This document shows positions 32,345-42,900 of a stretch of 64,000 nt of DNA, in pieces. The DNA is from Notamacropus eugenii (Eukaryota; Chordata; Mammalia; Diprotodontia; Macropodidae). The stretch is from NCBI RefSeq assembly GCF_028372415.1, contig NC_092872.1:10298001-10362000 (forward strand). The letters are read 5' to 3'. Under the pieces are notes generated by a model, which saw nothing but the letters and a program-made list of their open reading frames with translations, ran no database searches and was not told the DNA's origin. The position numbers and the translations under genes are program-made. Every line of letters begins with the position of its first letter. Position 1 is the first letter of the stretch.

Positions 32345-33240
32345 GGGTCTTCTAAAAAGGATCTGTTCTATCAGGCCAACACTATTTGAATAACTCATTC
32401 TGATTTCAGAGGAAGAGTTCAAGTCTTTTGCGCCCTCATATCATGACTTTAGTCCTCCAGTTATAAGGAGAGGATGGGACGTACTCAATTCTCTTCTCTC
32501 TTCAAGAGGTTGCTTTTCAAGAATTTCCTTCTAGATTCTACAAAACAGGCACTGGGATTCTCAAACATGAGGTAGCTCATAATATTATTCTTAGGGTGGA
32601 ACCATTCCAGAAACCCCTCTTCTCTCATTAGAATGCAGAATGCCAGGATTAGGTTGGCTACTAGCTCCTCTCTCCTATCCAGAAAATTTGGATTCAGTAT
32701 CTCTTAAAGCTAAATTTAGGAACTCCTAACACTTTTACCACTTTGTTCCCCATTACATGGGCTGCCATCTCTTGAATGAGATAAAGTTATGTTACTGCCT
32801 CTTCAAGTCTGGGGTCAAGAATTTGAGGTCCAGGAACTTTCTCCTCAGGACCCATAAGCAAGAGTGATGCGGATTTCATGTACTTCTTTCCCAAGGCAGC
32901 CAACTTTGGACCAACATCCACACTTAGCTTTGCTATACTCTGGTCTATCCTCCAAAAAGGGAGTTGGTTGTGAAAAGGAAAAAAAAAAGTGAACTCTCCC
33001 CTCATACATCATCCCAAAGAAGTGGTTCCATTTTCAAGAACAGATTTATCTCCAATCTATTACAAGTCAATTGATTCATCCTCAACAAATGAGACTTAAG
33101 GAGATGTCCTCACCTTTGATGAGGTATATTTTGATACCTGTTCCACAATCATCTCAACATTCTAGCTAGGCATGCTCAGGAAGATCTGATTGGTCCCATA
33201 CAAAGGCTTACCACCATGTAAGCTTATCAAATTGATAAGG
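32345..33240. other. Unassigned stretch
   Basis: No repeat recognised. A 72-codon minus ORF (32787-33005) ends 'MGPEEKVPGPQILDPRLEEA'; it looks protein-like but matches nothing I know. Confidence 0.3.
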
Positions 33241-33243
33241 GAA

Positions 33244-33385
33244 CTCTCCTGATAACCCCTTATAGGAGAAAAACATAAACAATTTTCTAGCAATTAGAGC
33301 CATCTAATTATCATGAGAATTCACCTGATTAACTCCTCATAGAAGAAAACGAACAACTCCCTAGCAGTTAGAGCTATCTGATAAA
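33244..33385. repeat. Diverged tandem pair of about 70 bp
   Basis: 'cctgataaccccttatagg ... ctagcaattagagccatct' is followed by 'cctgattaactcctcatag ... ctagcagttagagctatct'. Two imperfect copies lie head to tail; the unit end resembles a CR1 3' tail ('caattagagctgt'). Confidence 0.6.
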
Positions 33386-33463
33386 TAAATTAACCAATGA
33401 GTATGCATTGAGCATACATTAAGTAATCACTAGGTGCCAGGCAAGAGAAGAGTCTTGGCATAA

Positions 33464-33713
33464 GACCTAGACAGACTGGCCTTCTACTCACATACCACAG
33501 TTCATTTCCTTCCTCTGCATCTTTGTATTGGCTGTGCCCCCTGCTTGTAAGGGGATGCCTCTTAGAACCGAAGTTTCTTTCAAAACCTAGCTCAGATGCC
33601 ACACTTACATAAGGCCCTTTCCTTATTGATCAGCAGGGGGCACAGCCAGTACAAAGATGCAGAGGAAGGAAATGAACTGTGGTATGTGAGTAGAAGGCCA
33701 GTCTGTCCAGGTC
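33464..33713. repeat. 81-bp inverted repeat with 88-bp loop
   Basis: Arm 1 is 33464-33544 and arm 2 is 33633-33713. The reverse complement of arm 2 matches arm 1 at 79 of 81 positions; the differences are gacctA/G near the outer end and tgtaT/C near the inner end. Flanking sequence does not match. No transposon family explains it. Confidence 0.95.
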
Positions 33714-34039
33714 AAAGAGTAGGTCAAGGAGAGTAATTGGCATGTAAAACTAGGAGCCACTTCCAAAGGTGGCGGGTCCATCCTTATTAGAGCTCTAGGA
33801 AGGCCTGGATGATGAGGTTGTTGGAGAGAGGACTCTTTCTTGGGACCTAGTTGGCTTCTGGGGTTTCTTTCAACTCTGCAGGTCTGTGATTTTGTGATTC
33901 CATGACCCCTTCAGTCACTCTAGGCTATAAAATGCTAGAAATATAAACAAAACTAAGCATGAAGGCTATAAAGATTAAGAACCACAGTCCCTGCCCTTAC
34001 AGAGGTTACAGCCTACCGGGGAGGTTATAATTTGTGTAC

Positions 34040-34100
34040 AAATGAGTATGATTCTGTGTAAAGTGTGATGGGGCAAAGGAGAGAAGCCAAGGGCCCATGG

Positions 34101-34150
<50 letters not shown>

Positions 34151-34720
34151 TAGGGAGAGGGAGAGGGAGAGGGAGAGGGAGAGGGAGAGAGAACACTCCA
34201 CTTGGGGGTGGGGGTGAGGAGATCACAGAAGGCTTCACAGAGGAGGTGACAGCTTGGATCTTAAAGGAAGACAGGTATGTCAGCTGGCGGAGATGAGATG
34301 CTTATCCCAGGCATGGTTAGGGGACATTCTGGATGAAAACATGAAGGGAGGGGAGGGGAGGACCAGATCAGGAAATAGCATCTAGTATAGTCTGCCTGAG
34401 GTGTAGAGTGCCCAAAGGGTAATTGTTTGAAGGCTGGAAGGGCTGGTTAGAGTCAGGTAATGGAGAGCCTTAAACTCTAAGTGGATGAGTTTGTGTTTTA
34501 TCCTGTGGATAATGGGTAACCACTGAAGTTTAATGAGGAGCGATGTGGTCAGATGTGTCTTAGGAACATCCTTTTGTTAGATTTGCACATGATCGATTAG
34601 AAAGGACAGAAACTGGAAGGGAGAATAATGTTGAGGGGTATTGTAAAGGAAAGGGGTGATGAGGGCTTGGAAAAGAGTAGTGGATGTGACAGTGGAAGGG
34701 TGGGCACCAATGGGAGAGTT
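34040..34720. repeat. Ancient L2/MIR-associated interspersed repeat
   Basis: 'gaaggcttcacagaggagg', 'cttggatcttaaaggaag', 'tttatcctgtggataatggg', 'aaccactgaagtttaatgag', 'tgtggtcagatgtgtctta'. The same text order recurs near 35.3, 42.2, 56.3, 60.6 and 62.0 kb. Confidence 0.6.
34103..34193. repeat. (GA)n/(GGGAGA)n microsatellite
   Basis: GA run that changes into six-base 'gggaga' units. It lies within the larger repeat. Confidence 0.95.
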
Positions 34721-34817
34721 AGCCATCTTCCATATTTCCCCCTATTTTATTCCAGTGGTGGGATTTCAGGCAGCAGTAAGCAATAGGGATGTGCCTCTCC
34801 CTCCTCCCTGACCCCCA

Positions 34818-34837
34818 CCGTGTATGTGTGTATGTGT

Positions 34838-34873
<36 letters not shown>

Positions 34874-34876
34874 TTA
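34818..34876. repeat. (GT)n microsatellite
   Basis: 'gtatgtgtgtatgtgtgtg' steps turning into pure GT. Confidence 0.95.
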
Positions 34877-34959
34877 GGGTGTCTTCTTGGCTTTCTCCTC
34901 TGAAGTCATACCACATGAGTAGCCACCTACTCTGCATATGCACAAGATTGGCTGTAGGT

Positions 34960-35055
34960 AGTCCAGGGGATAGCATGCTAACCTTGGAGTCAGGAAGACT
35001 TGAGTTCAAATTCTGCTCCAAATACTTACAAGTTGTGTGACCCCTGTAAATCACT
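34960..35055 (+). repeat. Marsupial SINE head, sense
   Basis: 'cttggagtcaggaagacttg', 'agttcaaattctgctcc', 'acaagttgtgtgacccctg'. Confidence 0.65.
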
Positions 35056-35059
35056 AGGA

Positions 35060-35785
35060 CTAGTTAGTCAGCCAGTCAATAACCATTTGTTAAGTGCCTA
35101 CTATGTGTCAAGCACTGTGCTAAATGTTGGAGATACAAAGAAAGGCAAAGGACACTTCCTGCTCTGGGTATAACAGGGGGTAAAAGCAAATACCTATGTA
35201 CAATCGGGGTATAGACAGAACAAATGAGAGATAGTTAACGGAGGGGAGTTACAAGTAGTCAGGGAAGGATAAGGAAAGTCTCCTTATGGAATGTGGGATT
35301 TTAGCTGGAACTTGAAGAAAGCCAGGATGTGGAGATATGGAGGAAGAGCATCCCAGGTATGGGGGACAGTCAGGGAAAATGCGCTCAATTAGTAGGTGGG
35401 GTGTCTTGGGAGAGGAACAACAAAGTGTGTCATTGGAGTGTAGAGTACATGGGGGTGAGTAAAGATGACTGGAGAGGTAGGAGGGGACCAGGTTACAAAG
35501 GTCTTTGAAGGTCAAATGCGGGATTTTATATTGGATGCTGGAGGTGATAGGGAGCCACTGAAGTTGATTGTTAGGGGAGTGAAATGTTCAAAACTGTTCT
35601 CTAGGAAAATTAGTTAGACAGCTGACTGGGGGATGGACTAAAATGAGGAGAGATGAGGCAGGCAGATTCCCCACCCGCCACCCCAGCAGGCTATTGCAAT
35701 AGTTCAGGTGATGAGAGTCTACAGGTAAGTGGTGGCCATGTCAGAGGAGAGAAGGGGGACCTATATGAGAGATGTTACAAAAGGG
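35060..35785 (+). repeat. Ancient L2/MIR-associated interspersed repeat, long copy
   Basis: Begins 'aaccatttgttaagtgccta', 'ctatgtgtcaagcactgtgc', continues 'gggattttagctggaactt', 'agcatcccaggtatggggg', 'tgatagggagccactgaag', 'ctattgcaatagttcagg', ending 'gagagatgttacaaa'. It is the fullest copy of the family in the window. Confidence 0.65.
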
Positions 35786-36129
35786 CAGAAATGACAAGGT
35801 TTCAGTCTCCTGTTTAAAACTGATGTCCCCTATGCTTCTTTCTAGCTGTAAAATCTACAATGCTATAACTGAGAATTATATTTTGAGAGAGGATAGCTGT
35901 CATGTACTCATCCAGGTAACACCTATTATAATGTATCTGCCGTGTCTTTCCACTCTCAAACATCATCTTTTCATGTCCCACTCCCCCACCCCCACCTTTG
36001 CCCTGGACTGAGGAATCAGGAGACCCAGGTCCAATGTTTTTTTCTAGTCACAATTCACTGTTCCCAGATCCATCACATGAGCTAGATGCCAAGCCCCAAG
36101 GAAAACCCAAAACAAGGTGGAAAGTGGGG

Positions 36130-36305
36130 AAACGTTCTAGATTTGAAGCTAGAGGTATCAGGGTCAAATTGTGGCTCTGGTCCTTATTACTGTGGGACCT
36201 TGGACAAGTTTCTTTCCTCACTTGGGCCTTAGTTTCCTCATCTGTCAAGAAGTGAGACACGAACCTTTGAAGGGTCTTTCTAGGTTCTAAGCTCTATAAC
36301 CTTCT
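36130..36305 (+). repeat. MIR SINE, sense
   Basis: 'agggtcaaattgtggctctg', 'tgggaccttggacaagtttc', 'cttagtttcctcatctgtca', 'gggtctttctaggttct'. Confidence 0.75.
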
Positions 36306-36309
36306 AAAA

Positions 36310-36660
36310 AGAGGGTTCCTCAGTCAAGTTCCTCTTGAGATTCTCCACTTGTTTTGCATTTTCCTGGGTGGAGGAGCCCTCAGATGCCCTGCTCCAGGGA
36401 AGCTACAGTCATGCTTTCCAAGAGGAAATAGAGTTTGTTGGGAATTATTGAGGTAGGCTTAGCCTGTCATAAACACCATGCAGGTGCTGGCCGGATGGTT
36501 GATTCCCATGGCTTGGGCTCCTGCCTTAGTAGGCAGACCTCCCAGAGCTCTCGTTGGCCCAGGGCTCCACCCCTTTCCTTAGGGAAGTGTGGTCCACTTC
36601 CCCGAGCTCATACAGTTTCACAGAATCATCATTCCCCTTCCTAAAGGTCTTTCCATTGAT
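36310..36660. other. Single-copy-looking stretch
   Basis: No repeat or gene recognised. GC-moderate, flanked by MIRs. Confidence 0.3.
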
Positions 36661-36744
36661 TTAAAGCTGGAGGGAAGTTTTGAGACAATAGCTATCCTTT
36701 CCGTGGTGTGTGAAGGTTTGCTTTGCATTAGATAATTATCAGAT

Positions 36745-37110
36745 AATTAGATTATCTAGATAGATTAGATAATCCTCAAAACAGCTCTGTGACATAGGTG
36801 CTATTATTATCACTCCCATTTTACAGATGAGGAAACTGAGGCTGTGAAAGTTCAAGTGACTTGCTAGCGTCTGAGGCTGAATTTGAACTCAGGTCTCTCT
36901 GACTCCGGGTCCAGTGGTCTATCCGCTGTCCTGCCTGTCTGTTAACTAGAGACCATTTAGCCCAGATGCTTCATTTGACAGATCAGGAAACAGAAGCCCG
37001 GAGAAGGGGACTTGCTTTAGATCTCACAGCACAGAAACAGTGGAGCTGTAACTAGAACCTAGGTCCCCAGACATTACCCCTCCCCAATTCTGTTTTCTAT
37101 TGTACCACAT
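36745..37110 (-). repeat. Two MIR SINEs, antisense
   Basis: First: 'cccattttacagatgaggaa', 'caagtgacttgctagcgt', 'gaatttgaactcaggtc'. Second (36950-37110): 'catttgacagatcaggaa', 'ggggacttgctttagatctc'. Confidence 0.75.
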
Positions 37111-37119
37111 TTCCTCTCC

Positions 37120-37310
37120 TTCTACCAGGGGGTCTTACCCTGGGGTCAGTGAACTTTTTTAAAATGTATTTTGACAAATGTATTTCATTGTAATAACTTT
37201 TCTTCAAAACCCTATGTACCTGTTTTTCACACATTAGAGATACCATTCTGAGAAGGGGTCCTTCAGCTTCACCCACCATGGCCCAAGGAGAGGCTAAACA
37301 TCCCTGCCGT
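37120..37310 (-). repeat. Ancient unclassified repeat (pair with 54630-54815)
   Basis: 'gggtcttaccctggggtcag', 'ttgtaataac', 'ccctatgtacctg', 'ttctgagaaggggtcc'. The same order is seen at 54.7 kb: 'attcttaacctgtggtctg', 'ctttgagaaggggtctg'. Confidence 0.55.
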
Positions 37311-37479
37311 AGTCAGTGTCTACCTGTCCTTTCAAAAGCAGCTCAGGCATGTTCTCTTGCCTGAGGCCTTTCGAGATTAACTGGGATCGGTCCCTCCCTC
37401 TCCCCCTTCTTTGCTCCCTCCTCCTCTCCCCTCCTTTCCCCCATTAGTTTAGAGTTCCTAGAATGTTATAGACTCATAG

Positions 37480-37640
37480 AATGATAATCCTTCCCTCCCC
37501 CATTTAGCATATGGGAAGAGAGACCCGGAGCAAGAACATGGTTTGTCCCGGGTCACACCAGGAATAATCACAGAGGCTGGGCTGGAACCCAGGTTTCCTG
37601 ATTCCCCATTCAGTGCTCTTTCCATGATACTGTCTGGAAA
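37480..37640 (-). repeat. MIR SINE, antisense
   Basis: 'agagacccggagcaag', 'tttgtcccgggtcacacc', 'ggctgggctggaacccagg'. Confidence 0.65.
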
Positions 37641-37649
37641 AGGAAAATG

Positions 37650-38390
37650 AACCCCCCCACCTCTCGTTTCTCCTTCCTACTCCCCCTCACCTGAAGGCCC
37701 CAAATCCTGTCTCATCCTTTCCAGCTTGGGTGGGGGGAGCAGGGCAGGGTGGGGTAGAGAGGGTGGTGCCAACAGAAGCTTATTATGGGGACAGCAGCAT
37801 CCTATCCACTCCTGCTCATCTCTGGAGCAAACACACCATCCCCGCCTCCCCCAGCCTCGAACAGGGATTAATTTGAAGGCAGATGTTAAAATGTCTCACT
37901 CTCCCAGGGGAGGGAAGTTTTTTACGCCTGCACCATGTTCCAGAGACACATTTACAATCTCACACATCATTTTTCTTGGACGGGAATCGCCCTGCGTTTT
38001 AAAAATGTCATCACGGCCCAGCTCCCTGATCCTTTCCCTGCTCGGGTTCCAGCCCTGGCACTTGCTGCCTCTTGGGGGACCTCACGGGGCGTGGGTTGGG
38101 GGGGTGGGAGAAGAGCAGTGCCAGAGACACACTTCAGGAGGGTGACCCCTTCTCCCTCTATCCCCTCAAAGCTTGGGTGGGCTAGGCAGTGTAACTTGTC
38201 CTGCCCAATTGGTGGCTCCCAGGGCTGGGAGCGGAGGCCAGGCCCAGGTTGGTGGAAGTGTTATTAAGCCCTGTAAGGCTTACTTGGGCATGAGGCGGCA
38301 GGGAAAAAACCCCCAAACTCCAGCCCCTTGCCCCTAAACTGACCCCATGAGCACAGTGTGGCCTTCTGACTTCCTAGCTCAATTCTAAGG
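37650..38390. other. Single-copy stretch, candidate regulatory element upstream of WNT9A
   Basis: About 740 bp free of recognisable repeats. It holds an ordinary-composition core near 37860-38030 ('gggattaatttgaaggcag', 'gacacatttacaatctcac', 'aaaatgtcatcacggccc') with a CRE-like half site and a SOX-like ACAAT. Long ORFs here (139 and 110 codons) have no family features. It lies about 9.5 kb before the exon. Regulatory function is inference. Confidence 0.35.
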
Positions 38391-38449
38391 GTGGGGTGGG
38401 GGTGAGAGTGGAAGGGAGAAGGGAAAGAAGATGTCTAAGAGTGGGAAAC

Positions 38450-38880
38450 GTTCTGAGACATGGTGGCAACAGCCAGAAGAAATATCTCTGGACTGAGAAT
38501 TTGACGAAAGTGTGTTTTAGGTCAGCTCTGCCACTGATGAGTTATTTGACTTTGAGTCATTTCCCCACTTTGAGCCTCAGTTTCCCCATCTGTAAAATGA
38601 GGTGGTTAGACTAAATTATCTTAATAGTCTCTTCTCGCTCTAAGTCTTGATTTTAGTCAAATAGAATATTGGCTGGATTTAGGAGTCAGGAAGCTCTGGG
38701 TTCAAATACCACTAGCTACTACTACTGATTGGCTGACCACAGATGAGTCATTTAATTTCTGTAAGCCTCAGTGTCTTCATCTGTAAAATGGGAATAATAA
38801 TATCTATGATATTTACCTCCTAGGACTCTTGGGAGGAACCTGTGAAATTCTGTTGGTAGAGTGCTCTGCAAACTTTGATT
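38450..38880 (+). repeat. Two MIR SINEs, sense
   Basis: First (38450-38640): 'gggaaacgttctgagacat', 'cactttgagcctcagtttc', 'atctgtaaaatgaggtgg'. Second (38665-38880): 'ggatttaggagtcaggaag', 'taagcctcagtgtcttcatc', 'agagtgctctgcaaacttt'. Confidence 0.8.
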
Positions 38881-38999
38881 CCATACGTGGCTGGTTTCAG
38901 CCAGGGAGACAGAAGGCTACAGACACTGCCCTCAGTACATCTAATAGACCTTGATGGGCCTCTGTCCTGGCTGTTCTCCTTACCAAGGGCGTTTTTCCC

Positions 39000-39275
39000 C
39001 TCTCTCTTCAATAGCCAGCTCAGGTCTCAACTTTTCTGTGAAGTCTTCCCTCCCTCTTCTAACCCTTATCAGTTTCCCCATCTTCTGAACTCTCCCTCTT
39101 ATCATCTTCTTCCTTCTTTTCCCTCTTCCTTTTCTCCCATTTCCATTCTGGTAGCCATTCATTCAATTAATTTTCTTCCTTCCTTCCTTCCCTCATTTAT
39201 TCATTAATTTACCCCTTCCCTCATTCATTTGCTCATTCATTCAAGTACTCATACACTCATTCATTTATAAATCAC
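39000..39275 (+). repeat. L2-type 3' end followed by (TTCA)n-like low complexity
   Basis: 'ccagctcaggtctcaac', 'ctgtgaagtcttccctccc' is an L2-type end; then 'ttccttccttccttccc' and 'cattcatttgctcattcat' form a degenerate tetranucleotide tract from about 39165. Confidence 0.6.
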
Positions 39276-39499
39276 CAAATATTTAAAGCACCTCATATAG
39301 TAGAACTTTGTGGGGAATGCTGGATGTAATATATAATTTATTTAGACCCAATTCCTGTCCTCAGGGAATTCACAATGGGGGATGGAAGAAGGCAGGGAAA
39401 ACTACTCATACAAAAACATGCATTGCTGTAAAATCATACAGATGAGAAGTGCAGGGATTCTAGGCATTGTCTCACACCTCTGAGCTGTAACTAGTATTT

Positions 39500-39980
39500 T
39501 AGGTACCCCGTTTCCCAAAGTACATAGAGAACAAACAGGATGAAAGGTGCCCTCAAATCTACTGTTTAAGACAATTCATCTGAAGGAGCTGGAAGAGACT
39601 CTGGGATGCAAGTGACGCCTTGTGTGTGGGAGGACTCCAGACCACTGCCCCAAATGGCAGAGAAATCATTGTTCCAGGATCTACTTGTAGGTGGGAAGGC
39701 GCCATGGAGGAGTTCACTTTGGGTACAGTGCTGCTCTCAACTGGGGTAGAAGAAACATGTCATCTGATATTGTCCTATGTTAATGAATGAATCTTACTAA
39801 CTACATGCTAAGCTTAGTTATTTCTGTGTTGTTGAAGGAGTATAAGAGCTGTCAGCACTTTTTAAATTTCAGAGGCCTGAGGCAATATTCTGATTGCCCC
39901 AACCTAGTTATGGCTCCGCATCAGACTGTTTACAACCCTCATTTGACACATGATGCCTTGTGATGGCTTATGACGTATTT
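39500..39980. other. Unassigned stretch
   Basis: No repeat named. Around 39860 'tttttaaatttcagaggcctgaggc' resembles 45348-45380 ('ctctaaatttcagcaaccc'), so a faint ancient repeat may be shared. Confidence 0.3.
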
Positions 39981-39984
39981 TTTA

Positions 39985-40250
39985 GAACTTTAAAAATGTT
40001 TTTATTATTATCTTTTTCTTTCTGAAGTCACCATGATATCCCATGTATCCCTCCCTCCCTCTTTCTCCTCTTCCCAGAGAACCATTCCATACAACAAACA
40101 TTTTGTAGAGAGGAAATTTTTTTTTAAATTCAGCACAATTGATTGGTACGTTGGAAAAGTCTGAAAACATATACAATATGTAATACCTATAGACTTTCCA
40201 CCTCCACAAAGGGGTTGGTTGGGGCATCTTCTTATACCTCTTCATTTGAC
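39985..40250 (-). mobile_element. L1 3' UTR, minus strand, 5'-truncated
   Basis: T-rich left edge, then 'cccatgtatccctccctccc', 'cagagaaccattccatac', 'aacaaacattttgtag' and 'agactttccacctccac' match the reverse of an older L1 3' UTR. Confidence 0.55.
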
Positions 40251-40334
40251 TTCATGGCTTATCTTATTATGCCACTTTTTACATGGGAGACATATCTGTG
40301 GTGAGGTACAAATCCCTAAACTTTTAAAAGGCCA

Positions 40335-40480
40335 GCATTGGCATTCTGACTCTACAACTTTGTGAATATAAGAAAATCATTTCTTCCCTCTGGACCTCAG
40401 TTTCCATATCTGTCAAGTGGTGATAATGATACTTGTACCACTGACCTTGCTGGTTTATTGAGAAGAAAGGGCTCTGACAA
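40335..40480 (+). repeat. MIR SINE, sense
   Basis: 'attctgactctacaacttt', 'ctctggacctcagtttcc', 'tgataatgatacttgtacc'. Confidence 0.7.
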
Positions 40481-40699
40481 TCATGACAGGCTACATAATC
40501 ACCATCTATAGATGTTACTTGAGTTCTGACTTCTGAACTAGGCTGCAAAGTGTCCAAAACACCTGCTTCTATGTATGTCCCCAGCACCTGACTGTGGCAC
40601 AAACAGGCCTCTGGCCTAGTCTGTGACAAGCAAGTCTTAAGTCTGTGGCTATTTTCTCTATGTGGAAATGATCCCTATGACAACAAAATTCACATATCA

Positions 40700-40930
40700 C
40701 ATTTGAATTGCATGTTACAGCTTTAAAGGTAACTTCCACCTCTTTTCTCATGCGCAAAGTCAGAACAGGAATTATTGACCCCATTTGCAGATGAGAAAAC
40801 TGAGTCCCCAAAGTCACAGAATTACTGACTTTGTAGAGTCAGGCTAAGACCCTAATTCTCTTGACTCAATGTAAGTATAGGGGAAAGATCCCTGGACCTG
40901 GAGTCAGAAGACCTCAGTTCCAGGATCTGA
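40700..40930 (-). repeat. MIR SINE antisense, then a sense SINE head
   Basis: Antisense 40700-40860: 'cccatttgcagatgagaaa', 'agtccccaaagtcacag'. From 40870 a sense head begins: 'cctggacctggagtcagaag'. Confidence 0.6.
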
Positions 40931-41039
40931 TTGGATGCTTTGTGGACTGAGGTTGAAGAGGGGGGACACCGGAGGCAAGGAGACCGATCCAAAGGGTGTC
41001 ACAGTAGTGCAGCTGAGTGGATGAAGATTGGTTGGGTGG

Positions 41040-41380
41040 TTTTTGTCCTTGGTTGTTGGAGAGAACCAAAAATGACATCACCATTCTAGAGGCAAGTTTC
41101 AGTGCATCCGACTGTGGCTGATCAGACCAACATGAGCAAGGAACACTCCAGCACAGGTTGGGCATAAACAGTCTGTGGGAACATTTGGGGAGGATTCTCT
41201 AAATCTGTGCATCCTATGTTTCCTTTGAGCTGTCCCATATCTGTTTTGTTCATACAACACAGCATCCTTTCTGATGTGGGCACGCCATGCTGAGCGATCC
41301 TGTGCCAGTGTCTCCCATGTCATACAATCAGTTCCAAAGTTCTTAACTCTCAAGGTGGAGGCAGATGTGGGGGATGTGGA
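41040..41380 (-). pseudogene. LINE C-terminus with zinc-finger tail
   Basis: The minus ORF (41353-41099) reads 'FGTDCMTWETLAQDRSAWRA', 'HIRKDAVLYEQNR', then 'CPTCAGVFLAHVGLISHSRM' plus H. This W..LA.DRxAWR block with a CxxC...H...H finger is a C-terminal tail seen in some non-LTR retrotransposon proteins; I do not name the clade. Past its end, the DNA ('gaatggtgatgtcattttt...caaccaaggacaa' on the minus strand) matches the 3' end of the SINE at 22625-22920. It is a fragment; no RT is attached. Confidence 0.6.
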
Positions 41381-41589
41381 AGAGGAAAAATCAACAAGAC
41401 TAGGGCCTGGGGGTTGCCAGTTGTCCCCAATTCTGGGAGGGATCCTCTCTTTGGTCTCTCCAGCCTTCCCTGTTCACACTGCCTCTGCTGATCTCACCGC
41501 ACCATAGACATTTAGAGGTCCTCCTCTTCCCCATGTTCCTCTCTTATACATTCAGCCTGGTCTAGCTGGGACAAGATGTTTTCTAGGAT

Positions 41590-41730
41590 CAATTAATCAA
41601 TAAATATTAAGTGCCAGGTACTGGGCCAGGCTCTACGGATGCAAGTACAAAGAATGAAATAATCCTTATTAGCAAGGAGGTGACATTCTAATGGGGGCAG
41701 GGAGGACAAGGACGTATCACAGCTAACTAA
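41590..41730 (+). repeat. L2/MIR-associated repeat, first part
   Basis: 'aataaatattaagtgccagg', 'actgggccaggctctacgg', 'gaggtgacattctaatggg'. It resumes at 42100-42340 after a MIR and a microsatellite. Confidence 0.55.
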
Positions 41731-41734
41731 CATT

Positions 41735-41968
41735 TATCGAGAACCTACTATGACCAGGCACTGTGCTAAGTACTTTACCTAGGATCTCATTTAATCCTCA
41801 CAACAGCTCTGAGACGTAGGTGCTATTATGACCCTCATTTGACAGATCACAAAGCTGAGGTAAATGGAGGTTGAGTGGACTTGCCTAGGGCCACACAGCT
41901 AGTAAGTATCTGAAGTCTGGATCTGAAATCAGGTCTTTCTGACTTCAGGCCTGGCTCTTTACACATTG
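41735..41968 (-). repeat. MIR SINE, antisense, nearly full
   Basis: 'aacatttatcgagaacctac', 'aggcactgtgctaagtactt', 'aatcctcacaacagctctg', 'ggccacacagctagtaagta', 'ggctctttacacattgtgcc'. It ends directly in the tetranucleotide tract. Confidence 0.85.
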
Positions 41969-42036
41969 TGCCATCTATCCATCCATCTATCCATCCATCC
42001 ATCCATCCATCCATCCATCCATCCATCCATCCATCC

Positions 42037-42090
<54 letters not shown>

Positions 42091-42091
42091 A
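41967..42091. repeat. (ATCC)n-(ATCT)n compound microsatellite
   Basis: ATCC units change cleanly into ATCT units at about 42037. It starts at the final 'gccatct' of the MIR. The minus ORF of repeated Met-Asp-Gly-Trp units is its artefact. Confidence 0.97.
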
Positions 42092-42099
42092 AACTGAAA

Positions 42100-42340
42100 A
42101 ATGCAAATACATATGAAGAAATTCAATAGAAAGTAGTTTGGGAAAAAGGGCACTGGTATTTGGGATAGAGATCAAGAAAGACTTCATGCAGACGATGGCG
42201 CCTGAACTGCATCTTAAAGAAAGAGATTCTATGAGATAGAAGTAAGCAGTGAAGACACTCCAGGCAGGGAGGATGGCTGGTACAAAGACATGGACAGGGG
42301 AAATGAAATGTCCTAAATGACGAACAGAGAGAAGTCTAGT
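42100..42340 (+). repeat. L2/MIR-associated repeat, second part
   Basis: 'agaaagtagtttgggaaaaa', 'gcctgaactgcatcttaaag', 'cactccaggcagggaggat', 'tggtacaaagacatgga' continue the family seen at 35.3 kb. Confidence 0.55.
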
Positions 42341-42379
42341 TTGACTGGATCACAGATCATAGACTTACAGTTGGGGGCA

Positions 42380-42900
42380 GGGTGAAGCTGACTTAATCCA
42401 ATTTATTCGTTTAGAGATGAGAACATTGAGGCCCTAAGAACTTGATTAAATAATTGATTCAAGGTCACTTAGGTAGTAAATGGAAGAGGTAGGATTCTAA
42501 CTTAGGTCCTTTGATTCTGAATTCAGTACTTCAGTTCAGACCCCTGATAAAGAGAATGGATTTACAGAACCCCTAGGGAAAGAGAACTTCCTAGAGATTT
42601 GTGTTGGAAACCAGTGTGTAGTAGTATAATCTAGGTAGATTTCACTTTAAGTAAATGTGATATGTGAAAGTTTGGATTGATATAGAAGACAACCATTACT
42701 GCCATATCGTAGGACTTCAAGGTTTACAAACCCCTTTCCTCCTAACAACTTTGTGAATATTATCACCCCTCTCTTCCAAATGAGAAAAACAAAATTTAGA
42801 GAGGAAGCGACTTTGTCCAGGGTCACACTTGTTGTTTTGGGGCCCAGAGCTCAAACCCAGGGTTTCCCTTACGCTGTATGGCCTGCCTAAAAGATAAATT
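42380..42900 (-). repeat. Two MIR SINEs, antisense
   Basis: First (42380-42545): 'gatgagaacattgaggccc', 'ttcaaggtcacttaggtag'. Second (42690-42900): 'ggacttcaaggtttacaaa', 'gactttgtccagggtcacac', 'gctcaaacccagggttt'. Confidence 0.7.

Noticed and set aside
32787..33005. 72-codon minus ORF with protein-like C-terminus
   Set aside because: No recognisable family, no start or splice context, and a length expected by chance; left as unassigned.
41967..42091. CRISPR-like regular array
   Set aside because: Simple tetranucleotide repeat with no spacers, in a eukaryotic genome.
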